From assembly GCF_039641995.1 (NCBI RefSeq), contig NZ_CP087714.1, forward strand, positions 992,001-1,056,000: DNA of 64,000 nucleotides, given 5' to 3'. Made by a program: the position numbers and the translations under genes. Positions 53,764 to 63,810 of the stretch are shown piece after piece (the stretch's first letter is position 1; each line of letters begins with the position of its first letter). The notes below the pieces were generated by a model that saw only the letters and a list, made by a program, of their open reading frames with translations, did no database searches and was not told the DNA's origin. This stretch comes from Geoglobus acetivorans. Its GTDB lineage: Archaea; Halobacteriota; Archaeoglobi; Archaeoglobales; Archaeoglobaceae.

Positions 53764-54438
53764 ATGACAAGGCCCATAGTGTTGCCCGGAGAACTACTCG
53801 CATCAAATCCAAAGGTTGCGGGAGCCGGCACGTATGTTGATAAAGGAAAGGTTTATGCAAAATTTCTGGGATTGCTCGATAAATCGGAAACATCTGTAAG
53901 GGTAATCCCTCTGAAAGGCAGGTACATCCCATCTGTGGGGGATGTTGTTATTGGTATTGTTAGGGAGGTCACATCCAACGGATGGGCGGTGGATATAAAT
54001 TCGCCTTACCAGGGGTTTTTACCCGCTGCGGAAAACCCCGAGATGAGACCAAACAGGAAACCTAACGATATCCTTGAGATAGGAGACATAATAATTGCCA
54101 AGGTCACCAATATTGATCCGAAAATGAAGGTCACACTCACAATGAAGGACAGAATGTGCAGGGCGGTCAGGTTTGGGAGGATAGTTCCAATAAACCCTGC
54201 AAGAGTGCCGAGAGTGATCGGAAAAGGAGGTAGCATGATCAAACTCTTCAAAACCGAACTTGGAGTTCAGATCATCGTTGGCAAGAATGGACTCATCTGG
54301 ATAAGTGGTGACAGGAGGAAGGTAAATATTGTGGAGGAGGCAATATATATTATCGAGTCTGAGGCCCATACTGAGGGGCTTACAGATAGGATTACGGAGT
54401 TTGTTAAGAGGAGGAAAGGTGAATTAAATGGTCAGTGA
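53764..54438 (+). CDS. rrp4: Exosome subunit Rrp4
   Basis: 224 aa. Cap subunit of the archaeal exosome: N-terminal [21 protein letters not shown]1 domain ([20 protein letters not shown]) and KH domain ([17 protein letters not shown]). Tandem ATGs at 53761 and 53764; Shine-Dalgarno GGAGGTG (53752-53758) favours the second. Confidence 0.95.
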   Translation: MTRPIVLPGELLASNPKVAGAGTYVDKGKVYAKFLGLLDKSETSVRVIPLKGRYIPSVGDVVIGIVREVTSNGWAVDINSPYQGFLPAAENPEMRPNRKPNDILEIGDIIIAKVTNIDPKMKVTLTMKDRMCRAVRFGRIVPINPARVPRVIGKGGSMIKLFKTELGVQIIVGKNGLIWISGDRRKVNIVEEAIYIIESEAHTEGLTDRITEFVKRRKGELNGQ

Positions 54439-55198
54439 GGATTTAAACAGGCTTAGTGGAGATATTCAGCTGATTGTTGATGGGAAGAGACTGGATGGCA
54501 GGGGTTTTGACGAACTCAGGCCAATAAACATCAAGGTCGGCGTTCTGAAAAGAGCCGACGGTTCGTGCTACCTTGAAATGGGTAAGAACAAGGTTGTTGC
54601 CGCAGTTTACGGACCGAGAGAGGTCCATCCGAGACATCTTGCCGATCCTGTCAAGGCTGTTGTGAGATACCGGTACAGCATGGCTCCGTTCAGTGTGGAG
54701 GAAAGAAAGAGACCCGGTCCTGACAGAAGGAGCATAGAGATATCAAAGGTGAGCAGGGAGGCCATAGAGGCGGTTGTAATGAAGGAGCTTTTCCCGAGAA
54801 GTGGGATAGATGTCTTTGTTGAGGTTCTTCAGGCGGATGCTGGAACAAGGACCGCATGCCTTAATGCAGCCAGCGTGGCTCTGGTTGATGCTGGCGTGCC
54901 AATGAGGGGGCTGATTTCGAGTGTTGCGGTTGCGAAGGTTGATGACATTCTCGTTTTAGACCCCATGAAAGAGGAAGACAATTACGGTCAGGCAGATATT
55001 CCCTTCGCTTTCTTCATCAGAAATGATAAAATTGAGTCCATTGCACTCCTGCAGATGGATGGCAGGGTGAGCAGAGACGAATTCAAGCAGGCCCTTGAAA
55101 TGGCAAAGAAGGGGGCAATGGAGATTTATCAAATGCAGAAAGAGGCGATAAAGGCGAAGTACATGATTGAGAGTGAAGAGGTGAACAGCGATGAGTGA
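54428..55198 (+). CDS. rrp41: Exosome subunit Rrp41 (catalytic)
   Basis: 256 aa. RNase PH-like 3'-5' exoribonuclease. [36 protein letters not shown] with phosphate-binding Arg, and the catalytic Asp region in [20 protein letters not shown]. Pairs with Rrp42. Confidence 0.95.
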   Translation: MVSEDLNRLSGDIQLIVDGKRLDGRGFDELRPINIKVGVLKRADGSCYLEMGKNKVVAAVYGPREVHPRHLADPVKAVVRYRYSMAPFSVEERKRPGPDRRSIEISKVSREAIEAVVMKELFPRSGIDVFVEVLQADAGTRTACLNAASVALVDAGVPMRGLISSVAVAKVDDILVLDPMKEEDNYGQADIPFAFFIRNDKIESIALLQMDGRVSRDEFKQALEMAKKGAMEIYQMQKEAIKAKYMIESEEVNSDE

Positions 55199-55970
55199 AG
55201 ACATTTTGCTTGATATAAAACGGGATTACATCCTGAGCAAGCTTCGGGATGGAGAGAGGATTGATGGCAGGGCTTTTGATGAATACAGAGACATCGAGAT
55301 TGAAACCGGACTCGTGGAGAAAGCCGAAGGATCAGCATTAGTCAAAATCGGAAACACTCAGGTTATTGTTGGCGTGAAAATGCAGCCTGGTGAACCCTTC
55401 CCCGACACACCCGATAAGGGCATCATAATCACGAATGCAGAACTTGTCCCCCTTGCATCACCCACGTTTGAGCCGGGACCTCCGGACGAGCATTCCATTG
55501 AGCTTGCGAGGGTTGTTGACAGAGGTATCAGGGAGAGCGAGGCAGTGGATCTGTCAAAGCTTGTGATCGAGGAAGGGGAGAAGGTGTGGATGGTCTTTAT
55601 AGATGTCTGGGCTCTCGACGACGATGGCAATCTGATGGATGCCTCGGCTCTTGGAGCCATTGCAGCTCTACTTAATACAACGGTTCCTGCTGAGAGGTTT
55701 GAGGCTGGAGATGACTTCCCTCTTCCGGTCAGAGATTTGCCTGTAGCTGTAACAACCCAGATCATTGGTGATTATGCAGTGGTTGATCCGTGCAAGGATG
55801 AGGAAAATGCGTCGAAAAACTTTATAACCGTAACCACCGACAGCGAGGATAACATTGTGGCCATGCAGAAAAGCGGAAGCCATCTGCTTGATGAGGACAG
55901 GCTAATCGAAATTGTTGATACAAGCATAAGAAAAGCCAAGGAGAATAGAAAACTGCTCAAAGAGGTGTGA
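55191..55970 (+). CDS. rrp42: Exosome subunit Rrp42
   Basis: 259 aa, RNase PH-like partner without its own catalytic Asp. [37 protein letters not shown] and [18 protein letters not shown]. Overlaps rrp41 by eight bases, and makes the ring of three Rrp41-Rrp42 dimers. Confidence 0.95.
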   Translation: MSEDILLDIKRDYILSKLRDGERIDGRAFDEYRDIEIETGLVEKAEGSALVKIGNTQVIVGVKMQPGEPFPDTPDKGIIITNAELVPLASPTFEPGPPDEHSIELARVVDRGIRESEAVDLSKLVIEEGEKVWMVFIDVWALDDDGNLMDASALGAIAALLNTTVPAERFEAGDDFPLPVRDLPVAVTTQIIGDYAVVDPCKDEENASKNFITVTTDSEDNIVAMQKSGSHLLDEDRLIEIVDTSIRKAKENRKLLKEV

Positions 55971-55973
55971 GGA

Positions 55974-56240
55974 ATGGCGAGAACAAAAAAAGTTAAAATG
56001 GCTGGGAGGTACGGGCCAAGGTATGGCCTCAGAGTTAGAAGAACGCTCATTGAGATTGAAACTGCTCAGAGGAAGAAATACGTGTGCAAGAAGTGTGGAA
56101 AGAAGGCAGTGAAGAGAGTTGGTACTGCTATATGGGAGTGCAGAAGCTGCGGATACAAATTTGCGGGTGGAGCATACATACCGACATCACCTTCAATGAA
56201 ACTTGTTGAACAGGCTCTGAGCAAGGGTAGAAGCCTATGA
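55974..56240 (+). CDS. rpl37ae: Ribosomal protein eL43 (L37Ae)
   Basis: 88 aa zinc-ribbon protein: CKKCGKKAVKRVGTAIWECRSC carries the CxxC...CxxC ligands (given in part: CKKC and CRSC), with GRYGPRYGLRVRRT at the N-terminus. Overlaps rpoP by four bases. Confidence 0.95.
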   Translation: MARTKKVKMAGRYGPRYGLRVRRTLIEIETAQRKKYVCKKCGKKAVKRVGTAIWECRSCGYKFAGGAYIPTSPSMKLVEQALSKGRSL

Positions 56241-56380
56241 GCGTTTTTATTTGTGTTTTCTGCGGGTCCGAAGTGGATATCGATCTGGAAAGAAATCACA
56301 TCCAGTGCACGAAATGTGGCAGCAGGGTTGTAATGAAACCCAAGCCACCTGCATTGAAAAAGCGAGTAAAGGCAATATAA
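56237..56380 (+). CDS. rpoP: RNA polymerase subunit P (Rpo12)
   Basis: 47 aa. MSVFICVFCGSEVDIDLERN then HIQCTKCGSRVVMKPKPP: zinc ribbon CxxC...CxxC of the archaeal Rpb12 homologue. The ATGA overlap with rpl37ae is the usual archaeal arrangement. Confidence 0.93.
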   Translation: MSVFICVFCGSEVDIDLERNHIQCTKCGSRVVMKPKPPALKKRVKAI

Positions 56381-56428
56381 AAACATAAAACAGAAACCAT
56401 TTTCTAATCCATTTTCAAAAATAATTTT

Positions 56429-56656
56429 ATGGATACGAAAATGTGTCCGTTCTGTGGAGGGGAAATGCTGAAAGGTAAAACGAATCTCTATGGTCATGCA
56501 AGATATTTCTGGGTGAAACCCTGGGCAGGGTTTTTTTCCATGTCAGTAAATGCTCATCCATGGCTGTGTATCAGATGCGGTGCAGTTCTGCCCTATGTCG
56601 AGGAACAGGAGCTTGAAAAAATAAGAAGGGAATACGAACGTCAGAGGATTGGGTAG
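56429..56656 (+). CDS. Small zinc-ribbon protein (DUF6487-like)
   Basis: 75 aa. MCPFCGGEMLKGK and LCIRCGAVLPY give a CxxC...CxxC ribbon around a hydrophobic, Trp-rich middle (YFWVKPWAGFFS). Resembles the PF20097/DUF6487 family of unknown function. An A/T-rich box (about 56403-56424) before ATG 56429 fits its own promoter. Ends next to the convergent aroC. Confidence 0.7.
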   Translation: MDTKMCPFCGGEMLKGKTNLYGHARYFWVKPWAGFFSMSVNAHPWLCIRCGAVLPYVEEQELEKIRREYERQRIG

Positions 56657-56661
56657 GACTA

Positions 56662-57750
56662 TCAGAGAAATCTCGGCACAAGTCCCTGCAACATCATGAG
56701 GTCGAGGATTGCTAATGCTGTCATCGCCTCTGCAACAACCACCGCTCTTGGCACTATGCAGGGATCGTGCCTCCCTTTCACGGATATTTCCTCGTTTTCC
56801 AATGTTTTGAGATTCACTGTCTTTTGAATTTTTGAAATGCTTGGAGTTGGTTTTACTGCTAGCCGTATGATCAGGTCCTGACCGGTTGTTATTCCACCGA
56901 GAACGCCACCAGCATTGTTCGTGTAGAATCCGACTTGCCCTTTTTCCACATACATCTCATCGTTGGATTCACTTCCCCTCATTCTTGCTGATTCAAAGCC
57001 GGCTCCAAACTCAACACCCTTGACTGCGGGAATGCTCATCAGTGCGTATGCAAGGTACGCATCGGCCTTCATGAACACAGGCTCTCCGAGTCCTGCGGGG
57101 ACTCCTCTGACAACGATTTCGACAATCCCGCCGACACTTTCTCCTTCTCTCATTGCTTCCCGGATCCTCTCTAAAGCAAACTCCTCCTTTTCAGCATCCG
57201 GGAATCTTATTTCACTTTTCTCGGCTTTTTCAAAAATTTCCTCTATTTCACCGTCAACCTCTGCTTTCACTCCAGCAATTTCTCCGGAGTAGCCATATAT
57301 CCTAATTCCGAATTTTTCGAGAACCTTTTTTGCTATCGCCCCTCCGGCAACTCTTGCGGCAGTCTCTCTCCCTGATGCCCTGCCCCCTCCTCTCCAGTCT
57401 CTTGTGCCAAACTTTGCAAAGTATGTATAGTCTGCATGACCAGGTCTTGCAAGGTCTTTAATTCCCTCATATGCTCTGGAATCTGCGTCTTTATTTTCTA
57501 TGATGATTGCGATCGGGGTTCCGAGAGTTTTGTCTTCAAACACCCCCGAAATTATTTTTGCCTCGTCTTTCTCCTTTCTTGGCGATGCGAATCTGCCCCC
57601 TGGCCTTCTTCTCCTCAGTTCCCGGTTTATGTCCTCTTCACCGAGACTCAACCCTGCAGGACATCCATCTACAACACAACCCACAGCATAACCGTGGCTT
57701 TCACCAAATGTCGTAACCCTGAACACTCTACCAAACGTGTTTCCAGTCAT
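56662..57750 (-). CDS. aroC: Chorismate synthase
   Basis: 362 aa. Last step of the shikimate pathway, needs reduced [38 protein letters not shown] and [13 protein letters not shown] are family motifs. Its ATG overlaps the aroA stop, so the two final shikimate genes are coupled. Confidence 0.97.
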   Translation of the reverse strand: MTGNTFGRVFRVTTFGESHGYAVGCVVDGCPAGLSLGEEDINRELRRRRPGGRFASPRKEKDEAKIISGVFEDKTLGTPIAIIIENKDADSRAYEGIKDLARPGHADYTYFAKFGTRDWRGGGRASGRETAARVAGGAIAKKVLEKFGIRIYGYSGEIAGVKAEVDGEIEEIFEKAEKSEIRFPDAEKEEFALERIREAMREGESVGGIVEIVVRGVPAGLGEPVFMKADAYLAYALMSIPAVKGVEFGAGFESARMRGSESNDEMYVEKGQVGFYTNNAGGVLGGITTGQDLIIRLAVKPTPSISKIQKTVNLKTLENEEISVKGRHDPCIVPRAVVVAEAMTALAILDLMMLQGLVPRFL

Positions 57751-58982
57751 ACTGTCTCAACTCCTGCACCGAGTTTTTTCAAATCCTCGAAGTAATCTGG
57801 ATATGATATGCTCACACATTCAGCATTTCTCACAGTAACCTGGCCTACAAGACCGAGCAAAGAAAATGCCATTGCAATTCTATGATCCCCATGGCTGTCT
57901 ACAGTGCCTTTCCTCACACTACCACCCCTGATTACCATCCCGTCTTTCGTCTCTCTCGCTTCGACACCAAGTCTCTTCAGGTTCTCCACTACTGTCTTTA
58001 TTCTGTCTGTTTCCTTTATCCTGAGATGCTCTGCGTTGTAAATTATCGTCGTTCCTCTCGCCACAGCACCGAGAACCGCAACAGTCGGTACAATATCGGG
58101 CGTATCTCCTGCATCAAATTCGATTGCTTCAAGCTCAGAGTTCTCGGCAGTGATTTTATTGCCCCTCTTTTTGATTGTACCGCCCATTTCCGTTGCAACG
58201 TCCAAGAACCTTTTGTCTCCCTGTTTTGAGTCGATTGCGTTTTCAATAACTACCTTTCCGGCCAGAAGCCCTGCTGAGATCAGATAGCTCATCGAAGAGT
58301 AATCCGGGGGAATTTTGAACTCTTTAAGCCTGAATTCGGATGGATATATGTAAAATGTGCTACCTTCTGCTTCTATTCTTATGTTACTCCGCTCCAGAAC
58401 GTCCAGTGTTATATCGATGTATGGCCGAGATTTGATTTTGCCCACCTTCAGAGTGGATTCTTCTTCGAGGAGTGGAAGAGCAAACAGAAGTGATGTTACA
58501 AACTGCGAACTCTTCCCGGAAATTTCCAGATAGCCGGGATTGATTTTCCCTCTGACCCTTAATGGGGCACTGTAATCATAATTTCCGTAGAATTTTGCCC
58601 CGAGCTTTTTCAGCACTGAAACAAGCTCCCTGTTTGGTCTTTTTCTCAGAGACTCGTCTCCGTCGACAACCGAGCTATGCGGGGTTGTTGAGAGCAGAGA
58701 CAGTAAAATTCTCAGAGTTGTGCCTGAATTCATTGTGTTGTAGTACCCTGGCTTAATGGTTTCTGTACCGAGAAAGTAGATGTTTCTGTTTTTTTTAACA
58801 AAGTCTGCCCCCATTTTTTTGCAGGATATCAGTGTTGCAATTGTGTCCCCTGATATGAGTGGATTACAGACCACAGATTTTGGTGAAAGCGATGATGATA
58901 TGAAGGCACGATGCGTGTAGCTTTTTGATGGAGGGGCAGTAATTTCTCCATCTATCTCACTTTTCGATATTCTTATGTCCAT
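57747..58982 (-). CDS. aroA: EPSP synthase
   Basis: 411 aa. Makes 5-enolpyruvylshikimate-3-phosphate. PPSKSYTHRAFISSSL, NSGTTLRILLSLLS and LRIKETDRI are the binding motifs. ATG 58982 with GGGTGA upstream; GTG 58985 would add one residue. A BRE/TATA-like AAAAAGATATTAC lies at about 59000-59015 on the minus strand. Confidence 0.96.
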   Translation of the reverse strand: MDIRISKSEIDGEITAPPSKSYTHRAFISSSLSPKSVVCNPLISGDTIATLISCKKMGADFVKKNRNIYFLGTETIKPGYYNTMNSGTTLRILLSLLSTTPHSSVVDGDESLRKRPNRELVSVLKKLGAKFYGNYDYSAPLRVRGKINPGYLEISGKSSQFVTSLLFALPLLEEESTLKVGKIKSRPYIDITLDVLERSNIRIEAEGSTFYIYPSEFRLKEFKIPPDYSSMSYLISAGLLAGKVVIENAIDSKQGDKRFLDVATEMGGTIKKRGNKITAENSELEAIEFDAGDTPDIVPTVAVLGAVARGTTIIYNAEHLRIKETDRIKTVVENLKRLGVEARETKDGMVIRGGSVRKGTVDSHGDHRIAMAFSLLGLVGQVTVRNAECVSISYPDYFEDLKKLGAGVETV

Positions 58983-59063
58983 CACAACTCTTTTTCACCC
59001 TGCCGTAATATCTTTTTCGCAAAAATCACAATCTTTTTTAGGATTTATCCGAGATTGGTCTGT

Positions 59064-59966
59064 ATGAGTATCCTTAGGTTTTCGGATGACCTTTACCTCA
59101 TTGATCTCCCGCAGAAGCTTGAGGGATTCAGGAAGTTTATCGGTGCATGGGTGTATGCTGGGGAGGAGTGCACTTTTGTGGTAGATCCCGGACCCAAAAG
59201 CACGATCCCTCACCTTGTGGCGTCATTGAGGGACATCGGTATCCGGGATGTGGACTACGTTCTCATCACTCACATCCACATCGATCATGCTGGCGGGCTT
59301 GGAGAGTTTCTGAGACACTTTGAAAATGCAGAGGTGCTTGTTAACGAGAGGGGAAAAGAACACCTCATAAATCCGGAAAAACTCTGGCGTGGTAGCCTTA
59401 AGGTTCTGGGAAAGGTGGCTGAACATTATGGCAGAATTGATCCGGTCCCTCCTGAAAGGTTTGTGGACTCTATAGATGGCATTGAGGTTCTGTACACCCC
59501 TGGCCATGCCGTGCATCACCAAAGTTATATTGTCGGAGACTACCTTTTTGTCGGAGAGGCTTTTGGAGTAACTCATGAAGTATGGGACGACGTATACCAG
59601 AGGCCTGCAACTCCGCCGAAATTTGTTCATGAAATTGCCATGAGTTCAGTAAAAAAGCTGAAGTCCGTTGGAAAGAAAAAAGCATGTATGGGACACTTTG
59701 GAATGCTTGAAAACAGTCTTGATGTGGCAGAATATGCTGAAAAACAGCTGAATCTCTGGACAGATGCAGTTTTCGATGCCATTTGTTGTTCATCGGTTGA
59801 TGATTTTGAGTCAGTCTGTAGAGATGTTGTGCATGAATTGCTTAATAAGGATCCCAGATTCTCTAATCTGGAAAAACTCGACGCCGATGTGAGAAAGCGG
59901 GAGGAATACTTCACAAGAAATTCCATCAAAGGTATGTACGAATATGTTAAAGAAAACAGATTATGA
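59064..59966 (+). CDS. MBL-fold metallohydrolase
   Basis: 300 aa. Metallo-beta-lactamase fold with LITHIHIDHAGGLGEFLRHF (the HxHxDH metal motif), TPGHAVHHQSYIV and the distal His of MGHFGML. The C-terminal 90 residues are helical and differ from glyoxalase II. Substrate unknown. ATG 59064 (MSILRFSDDLYLIDLP) is preferred; the frame opens three codons earlier at TTG. Divergent from aroA. Confidence 0.87.
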   Translation: MSILRFSDDLYLIDLPQKLEGFRKFIGAWVYAGEECTFVVDPGPKSTIPHLVASLRDIGIRDVDYVLITHIHIDHAGGLGEFLRHFENAEVLVNERGKEHLINPEKLWRGSLKVLGKVAEHYGRIDPVPPERFVDSIDGIEVLYTPGHAVHHQSYIVGDYLFVGEAFGVTHEVWDDVYQRPATPPKFVHEIAMSSVKKLKSVGKKKACMGHFGMLENSLDVAEYAEKQLNLWTDAVFDAICCSSVDDFESVCRDVVHELLNKDPRFSNLEKLDADVRKREEYFTRNSIKGMYEYVKENRL

Positions 59967-60116
59967 TTACTTCCCTCTCCTCTCCTTTGACTTCGGTCTC
60001 AGGCCCTTGTAGCCGCACTTCCTGCAGACCTTCGCCTTTATTGGGTTCCTTGCGTTGCACCTCATGCATATCTTGACATTGAAGAGCCTGGCTTCAGCCT
60101 CTGGAAATCTTGCCAT
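59967..60116 (-). CDS. rpl40e: Ribosomal protein eL40
   Basis: 49 aa. [20 protein letters not shown] and [20 protein letters not shown] give the zinc ribbon CxxC...CxxC. Not fused to ubiquitin, as normal in archaea. The TATA box at 60136-60150 fits a leaderless ATG 60116. Confidence 0.95.
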   Translation of the reverse strand: MARFPEAEARLFNVKICMRCNARNPIKAKVCRKCGYKGLRPKSKERRGK

Positions 60117-60135
60117 AATTCCAGCAGGCGGGGGA

Positions 60136-60150
60136 GTGTATTTAATACTT
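60136..60150 (-). promoter_or_regulatory. rpl40e promoter
   Basis: AAGTATTAAATACAC on the minus strand, centred 27 bases before the ATG. Confidence 0.5.
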
Positions 60151-60197
60151 GCGATGTTTATGGCGTTAAATAAAAGTAGCTTAAAATAGCGATAATC

Positions 60198-60227
60198 CGA
60201 GAACAATAAAAGGGGATATGGTTCTCG
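60198..60227 (-). terminator. Hairpin after the lipoprotein gene
   Basis: CGAGAAC (60198-60204) pairs with GTTCTCG (60221-60227) around a 16-base loop, 19 bases past the lipoprotein stop. Strand is assigned by position; it might instead be a regulator site. Confidence 0.4.
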
Positions 60228-60245
60228 ATCTGAAATTCTCCTGTT

Positions 60246-61085
60246 TTATTCCTCAAAATTCTCCAGAATCACCCCTCTTATCCCTTCAAAGACCCATCTA
60301 TCTATAGCCGGTTGAAATCCGATATAGGTCAGATTGTCTTTTTCTCTGGTGTACTTTACATAGAGGATGGGGAATTCGATTGTTGCATTTTTGGCTCCAT
60401 TGCTATAGGAGATGGTAAGGTTGGCTTTATAGATCATTGTTTCATTTTCCATCAACCCATCTCTGGCAAAGAGCTTTTCATTTGGAGCTAATGAGATGTT
60501 GTGGTTTTCTGCAAAGCTCAGCTCTTCTCCTACATCTTCAATTGATCTGTTCTTTTTTATTCTCTCAGAAAACATTTCATAGAGCTTCGTTGCATTTCTT
60601 TCGTTGTAGAATTTGATGAAATCCATAACGATCTTTCCCGGATGGATTGGAGTCATAACAAGTGGGGGAGGGGTGAGGAGTGGTGTTGGTTTTTCTGGAG
60701 GTAGAGGCTGCCTCTTGTACACGGTCCCTATATTCACAACCGTTTCGTTCTCTATATCGACGTAAATGTAGTTGATGGAACTTTTTGTATCCACAACGAC
60801 CACAGGATAATCTTTGGAAATTCTAACACCCTTGTAGATCCTTTCTAAGTGGGATGTCGTAACATTGAGAATTCTGTAATTAGTGCCAATTATCTTTTTA
60901 ACCTCACTATCGTTTAGGGCTATTTCAAGAGCTTTTTCACTAATATTGATTTTTTCACTTTCATTGCCTTTAGTATGTAAATTTGATTTCCTTTCACCAT
61001 CCAAACAGCCAGATAAAGTTAACGAGGACAAAATAATTAGAATTAATAATGAAAGTTTTATTAAATCCACGTCCAGTACGCCCAT
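60246..61085 (-). CDS. Lipoprotein of unknown function
   Basis: 279 aa from ATG 61085, with GGAGGAG upstream. Signal peptide ends in LTLSGC (lipobox). Two parts: residues 40-125 with SEVKKIIGTNYRILNVTTSH, like PepSY-type inhibitory folds in layout, then a Pro/Thr linker (KPTPLLTPPPLVMTP) and an NTF2/DUF-like domain (FIKFYNERNATKLYEMFSER). These are shape comparisons, not firm calls. Overlaps the secreted gene upstream by 25 nt. Confidence 0.6.
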   Translation of the reverse strand: MGVLDVDLIKLSLLILIILSSLTLSGCLDGERKSNLHTKGNESEKINISEKALEIALNDSEVKKIIGTNYRILNVTTSHLERIYKGVRISKDYPVVVVDTKSSINYIYVDIENETVVNIGTVYKRQPLPPEKPTPLLTPPPLVMTPIHPGKIVMDFIKFYNERNATKLYEMFSERIKKNRSIEDVGEELSFAENHNISLAPNEKLFARDGLMENETMIYKANLTISYSNGAKNATIEFPILYVKYTREKDNLTYIGFQPAIDRWVFEGIRGVILENFEE

Positions 61086-62065
61086 GAACTCTCCTCCAGT
61101 TTGTGGTATTCTTTCACCGGACACGGGTCTGGAGAATGCCACCAGTCCGTATTTACATTGTCGTCCCACCACACAGCGTAGTCTTGGATGTATATGGATG
61201 GATCGTCGTGCTTTGCAACGCCGTAATCGTCTGTATAGCTTCCGGTATCCGTCCACACTTCATTCGCCTGATCGATGTTGTTCTCTCTGTACCATAAATG
61301 CCCACTTCTAACCCACTCTCCGTTAATCCAGATATTGTATATGTAACCCCACGCATCAACTTGATCTGTCACGTAGATCAAGTAATTTGTGAAAGCGGAA
61401 GAATTTGTTGTGCCGTGCCATTTCCACTGCCCCTCGTCGTTGTCATAGGTAAATATGTACATTTCTGTTGGTTCTCCATCAACGAGCCACCTAACAACAC
61501 CAGCTTCAGTCCAGTAATCTTCGCCAACAAGCTTTCTACCGACATGAGTTGTTATTACGTGCTGAACAGTCCCATTTGGCTCAAGTCTCATTTCGCTCGG
61601 CCTCAAATTCGTGTTTATTCCTCGATAAACATTATCTGGAACCACCTCCATAACCTGATTGGCTTGATCGGATGTCTGACTTATGCTTGCAGAATTCTTG
61701 TTTGGAACTCTGAGTGGCTTTAAGAATGACATCTCTTTTGTAGATGGTTTTTTGAACTCTCTCCAAGCCGCTCCTGTTTTGGGATCCCAACCCAGATTAT
61801 ATCTTTCTAATATTTCGATAATTTCTCCGTCACTCAATCCCCGGGCTTTTAAAGCTTTAACTATTTTAGTTACTGGATTTACATAGATGTTTAGCTGTTC
61901 TATTTCTGCCTTTGATGGAATTTTGTCTGATTGGATATTTATTTTAGTTTCTTCACCCAAAATTTTTTCGACAATTCTAGTTATGTCTGCCGGATACTCG
62001 TTCCCTGCTGTAATTCCCGTACATAGTGTCACCAAAACCAGCAACATCGCCAATGCTCTTCTCAT
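61061..62065 (-). CDS. Secreted protein of unknown function
   Basis: 334 aa. Signal peptide at 1-20 (ALAMLLVLVTLCTGITAG). Residues 60-90 hold a helical repeat (VKALKARGLSDGEIIEILER). The C-terminal 180 residues are rich in Trp and Tyr (EDYWTEAGVVRWLVDGEPT; QDYAVWWDDNVNTDWWHS) and look like a beta-rich exported domain, perhaps sugar- or wall-binding. I do not recognise it. Shine-Dalgarno GAGGTGG and a TATA box near 62107-62118 precede it, next to a long inverted repeat. Confidence 0.65.
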   Translation of the reverse strand: MRRALAMLLVLVTLCTGITAGNEYPADITRIVEKILGEETKINIQSDKIPSKAEIEQLNIYVNPVTKIVKALKARGLSDGEIIEILERYNLGWDPKTGAAWREFKKPSTKEMSFLKPLRVPNKNSASISQTSDQANQVMEVVPDNVYRGINTNLRPSEMRLEPNGTVQHVITTHVGRKLVGEDYWTEAGVVRWLVDGEPTEMYIFTYDNDEGQWKWHGTTNSSAFTNYLIYVTDQVDAWGYIYNIWINGEWVRSGHLWYRENNIDQANEVWTDTGSYTDDYGVAKHDDPSIYIQDYAVWWDDNVNTDWWHSPDPCPVKEYHKLEESSWAYWTWI

Positions 62066-62119
62066 CTAACCACCTCTTTTACCACATAACAGTATTACAT
62101 CATACTGACATATAACAAT

Positions 62120-62175
62120 TCTGACCATATTTTAAGAAAATATTATTAATTTTATATTCTCAAAACATGGTCAGA
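62120..62175. repeat. Inverted repeat upstream of the secreted-protein gene
   Basis: TCTGACCATATTTT (62120-62133) and AAAACATGGTCAGA (62162-62175) match in 13 of 14 positions as inverted arms, spaced by 28 AT-rich bases. They lie just upstream of the TATA box of the 61061-62065 gene. An operator or a remnant mobile-element end are the main options. Confidence 0.55.
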
Positions 62176-62216
62176 AAGTTTATATTCCTTTAACGTGAAT
62201 GTCAAATAACTTGACC

Positions 62217-62921
62217 GGGACTGTCAAGAATAACATTAAAAAATAAAAAATCCAAATAAAACACATGCACCCCGCAATAACCCAGCTAATAGAAGAACTC
62301 AGGGTTAAAAAAGCCTTTCGGAGAAATAAAAAGAAGGAATATAGAGTTAAAAATCCTCTCGGCACTGTTATACTACTACGAACTCTCCTTAAGGAAAGCA
62401 AGCAAATTCATCTCTTTGTTTGAGAAAATAAGCCACGAGTCAATCAGGCTCTACTACCACAGAATCAAAAGAGTGTTAAAACCCCCAAGAAAGAAGAATA
62501 GAAGACTAATTGCGATAGACGAGACCAAACTGAAGTTAGAAGACAAGCACATCTTCGTCTGGAGCGCAATTGACGTTGATACCAGAGAATGTTTGCTCAT
62601 CTGGGCAACTGAAGGAAGATCAAGCTTTCATGCTTACGCTTTCCTCAAGGATGTTCTCAATTTCTGCGAGAATAATCCAGAAATCGTTGTGGATAGGGGA
62701 TTCTGGTACAGGTGGGCTTTGAAAAGGCTGGGATTGAGTTACAGACATGAGACCTTCGGAGAGAGAAATGCGGTTGAAGGATTCTTTTCTCTTCTGAAAA
62801 GCAGGACAAAGAGGTTCTTTAACAGGTTTCCGTTCAGGAGTTCTTTTGATTCTGTTCAGAGCTGGTTAGAGAGTTTTGTGGGGTTGTGTAATCTGGAGAG
62901 GTGGTTATTTTGACAGTCCCC
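62217..62921 (+). mobile_element. Insertion sequence, about 0.7 kb
   Basis: The ends carry imperfect terminal inverted repeats: left GGGACTGTCAAGAATAAC (62217-62234), right (reverse complement) GGGACTGTCAAAATAAC, ending about 62921. One transposase frame set lies inside. The size and DDE transposase resemble the IS6-like group. I see no clear target-site duplication. A copy of the end sequence, TGTCAAATAAC, lies just outside at 62200-62210, as if it landed in or beside an older end. Confidence 0.75.
62265..62913 (+). pseudogene. DDE transposase, split by a frameshift
   Basis: Frame one starts at ATG 62265 ([20 protein letters not shown]). At about 62310-62344, in an A-rich stretch, the sequence moves to another frame: [20 protein letters not shown], then on to the 165-aa catalytic part from 62416. 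DDE residues visible there (numbered from 62416): Asp35 in AIDETKL, Asp93 in VVDRGFWY and Glu121 in [10 protein letters not shown]. The stop at 62911 lies in the right repeat. It may be inactive or use programmed frameshifting. Confidence 0.7.
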
Positions 62922-63061
62922 ACCAAACCTCTTCTGGAAGTAGTTTTGCCTTTAAGTATTTTTCGATAATGTTAGATGGTAATATTACAAAATCGTCTTT
63001 TTTATTTAGTTATTTGGTAATAATTTTTGTTGTGGTCAGGCTGGGGGTGGGGTGGTACAAT

Positions 63062-63798
63062 ATGAAATTACTATGGAGTATTTTGTTAGCCTTTGTAGCG
63101 TTTCTATTACTTCCAGCAGCCACAAAAGCATCTTTTACATATTCAGTGACCAACATAGAGCAGTATGACTGGCTTTCAGATCTTTATCCGTATGGGACTG
63201 AAATTGCGAGTAAAGTGAGGTACTGGTTGGGTACTAAAGCTGGGTGGACTGAGAAATTCTATCACAAAGATTCTGAAGTTACAAAAGAAGACTTTGGAAC
63301 TTCGAATATAGGTTATCAGGGATTAGATGAATCTGATTTTCATTGGCACACTGGACATGGTTTGTGGGCCAATTATGACATAGCTCTATCAAGTTACTCT
63401 CCATGGAATCCCTGGGCCACCGTTGATTCTAATGATGTCCGAAAGAAGTGGGATCTCGAGAATGAGTGGGTTGTAATACAAAGTTGTTATGTTTTAGGGG
63501 ACCCTGCATGGAGAGATTCACTCAAATATTCACACATGATTATGGGATTCAGTACAGTAACGTATGCCAACTCCAGTTTTCCGGAGACGTTCTTTAAGTA
63601 TGCATCGATTATGATTGGTCAATTTTTGATGCATTCAAAAAAGCAACAATACTCTCTTTTGGCAGTGATGTGGAAGCGGTGGTTTACGTGGATTCACAGG
63701 ATCAACTTCGCGATCATTTGCATGGACAGGGATATGTAGCACCAGATGAGTATCCAGACGACGATCTGACATTCTACTATTCTTGGAATTGTGAATAG
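63062..63798 (+). pseudogene. DUF6345-like caspase-fold secreted protein, frameshifted
   Basis: Signal peptide at 1-23 (LLWSILLAFVAFLLLPAAT), then a domain with FHWHTGHG (His99) and VVIQSCYVLGDPAW (Cys142), the His/Cys dyad layout of clan CD peptidases and of DUF6345 proteins. At about 63598-63610 the frame changes: the ORF runs on with unlikely residues, while the other frame continues well (IFDAFKKATILSFGSDVEAV, VYVDSQDQLRDHLHGQGYVA) to TAG 63796. SD GGGTGGGGTGG precedes ATG 63062. Either a real break or an assembly error. Confidence 0.7.
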
Positions 63799-63810
63799 GA
63801 GGTGAGATGT

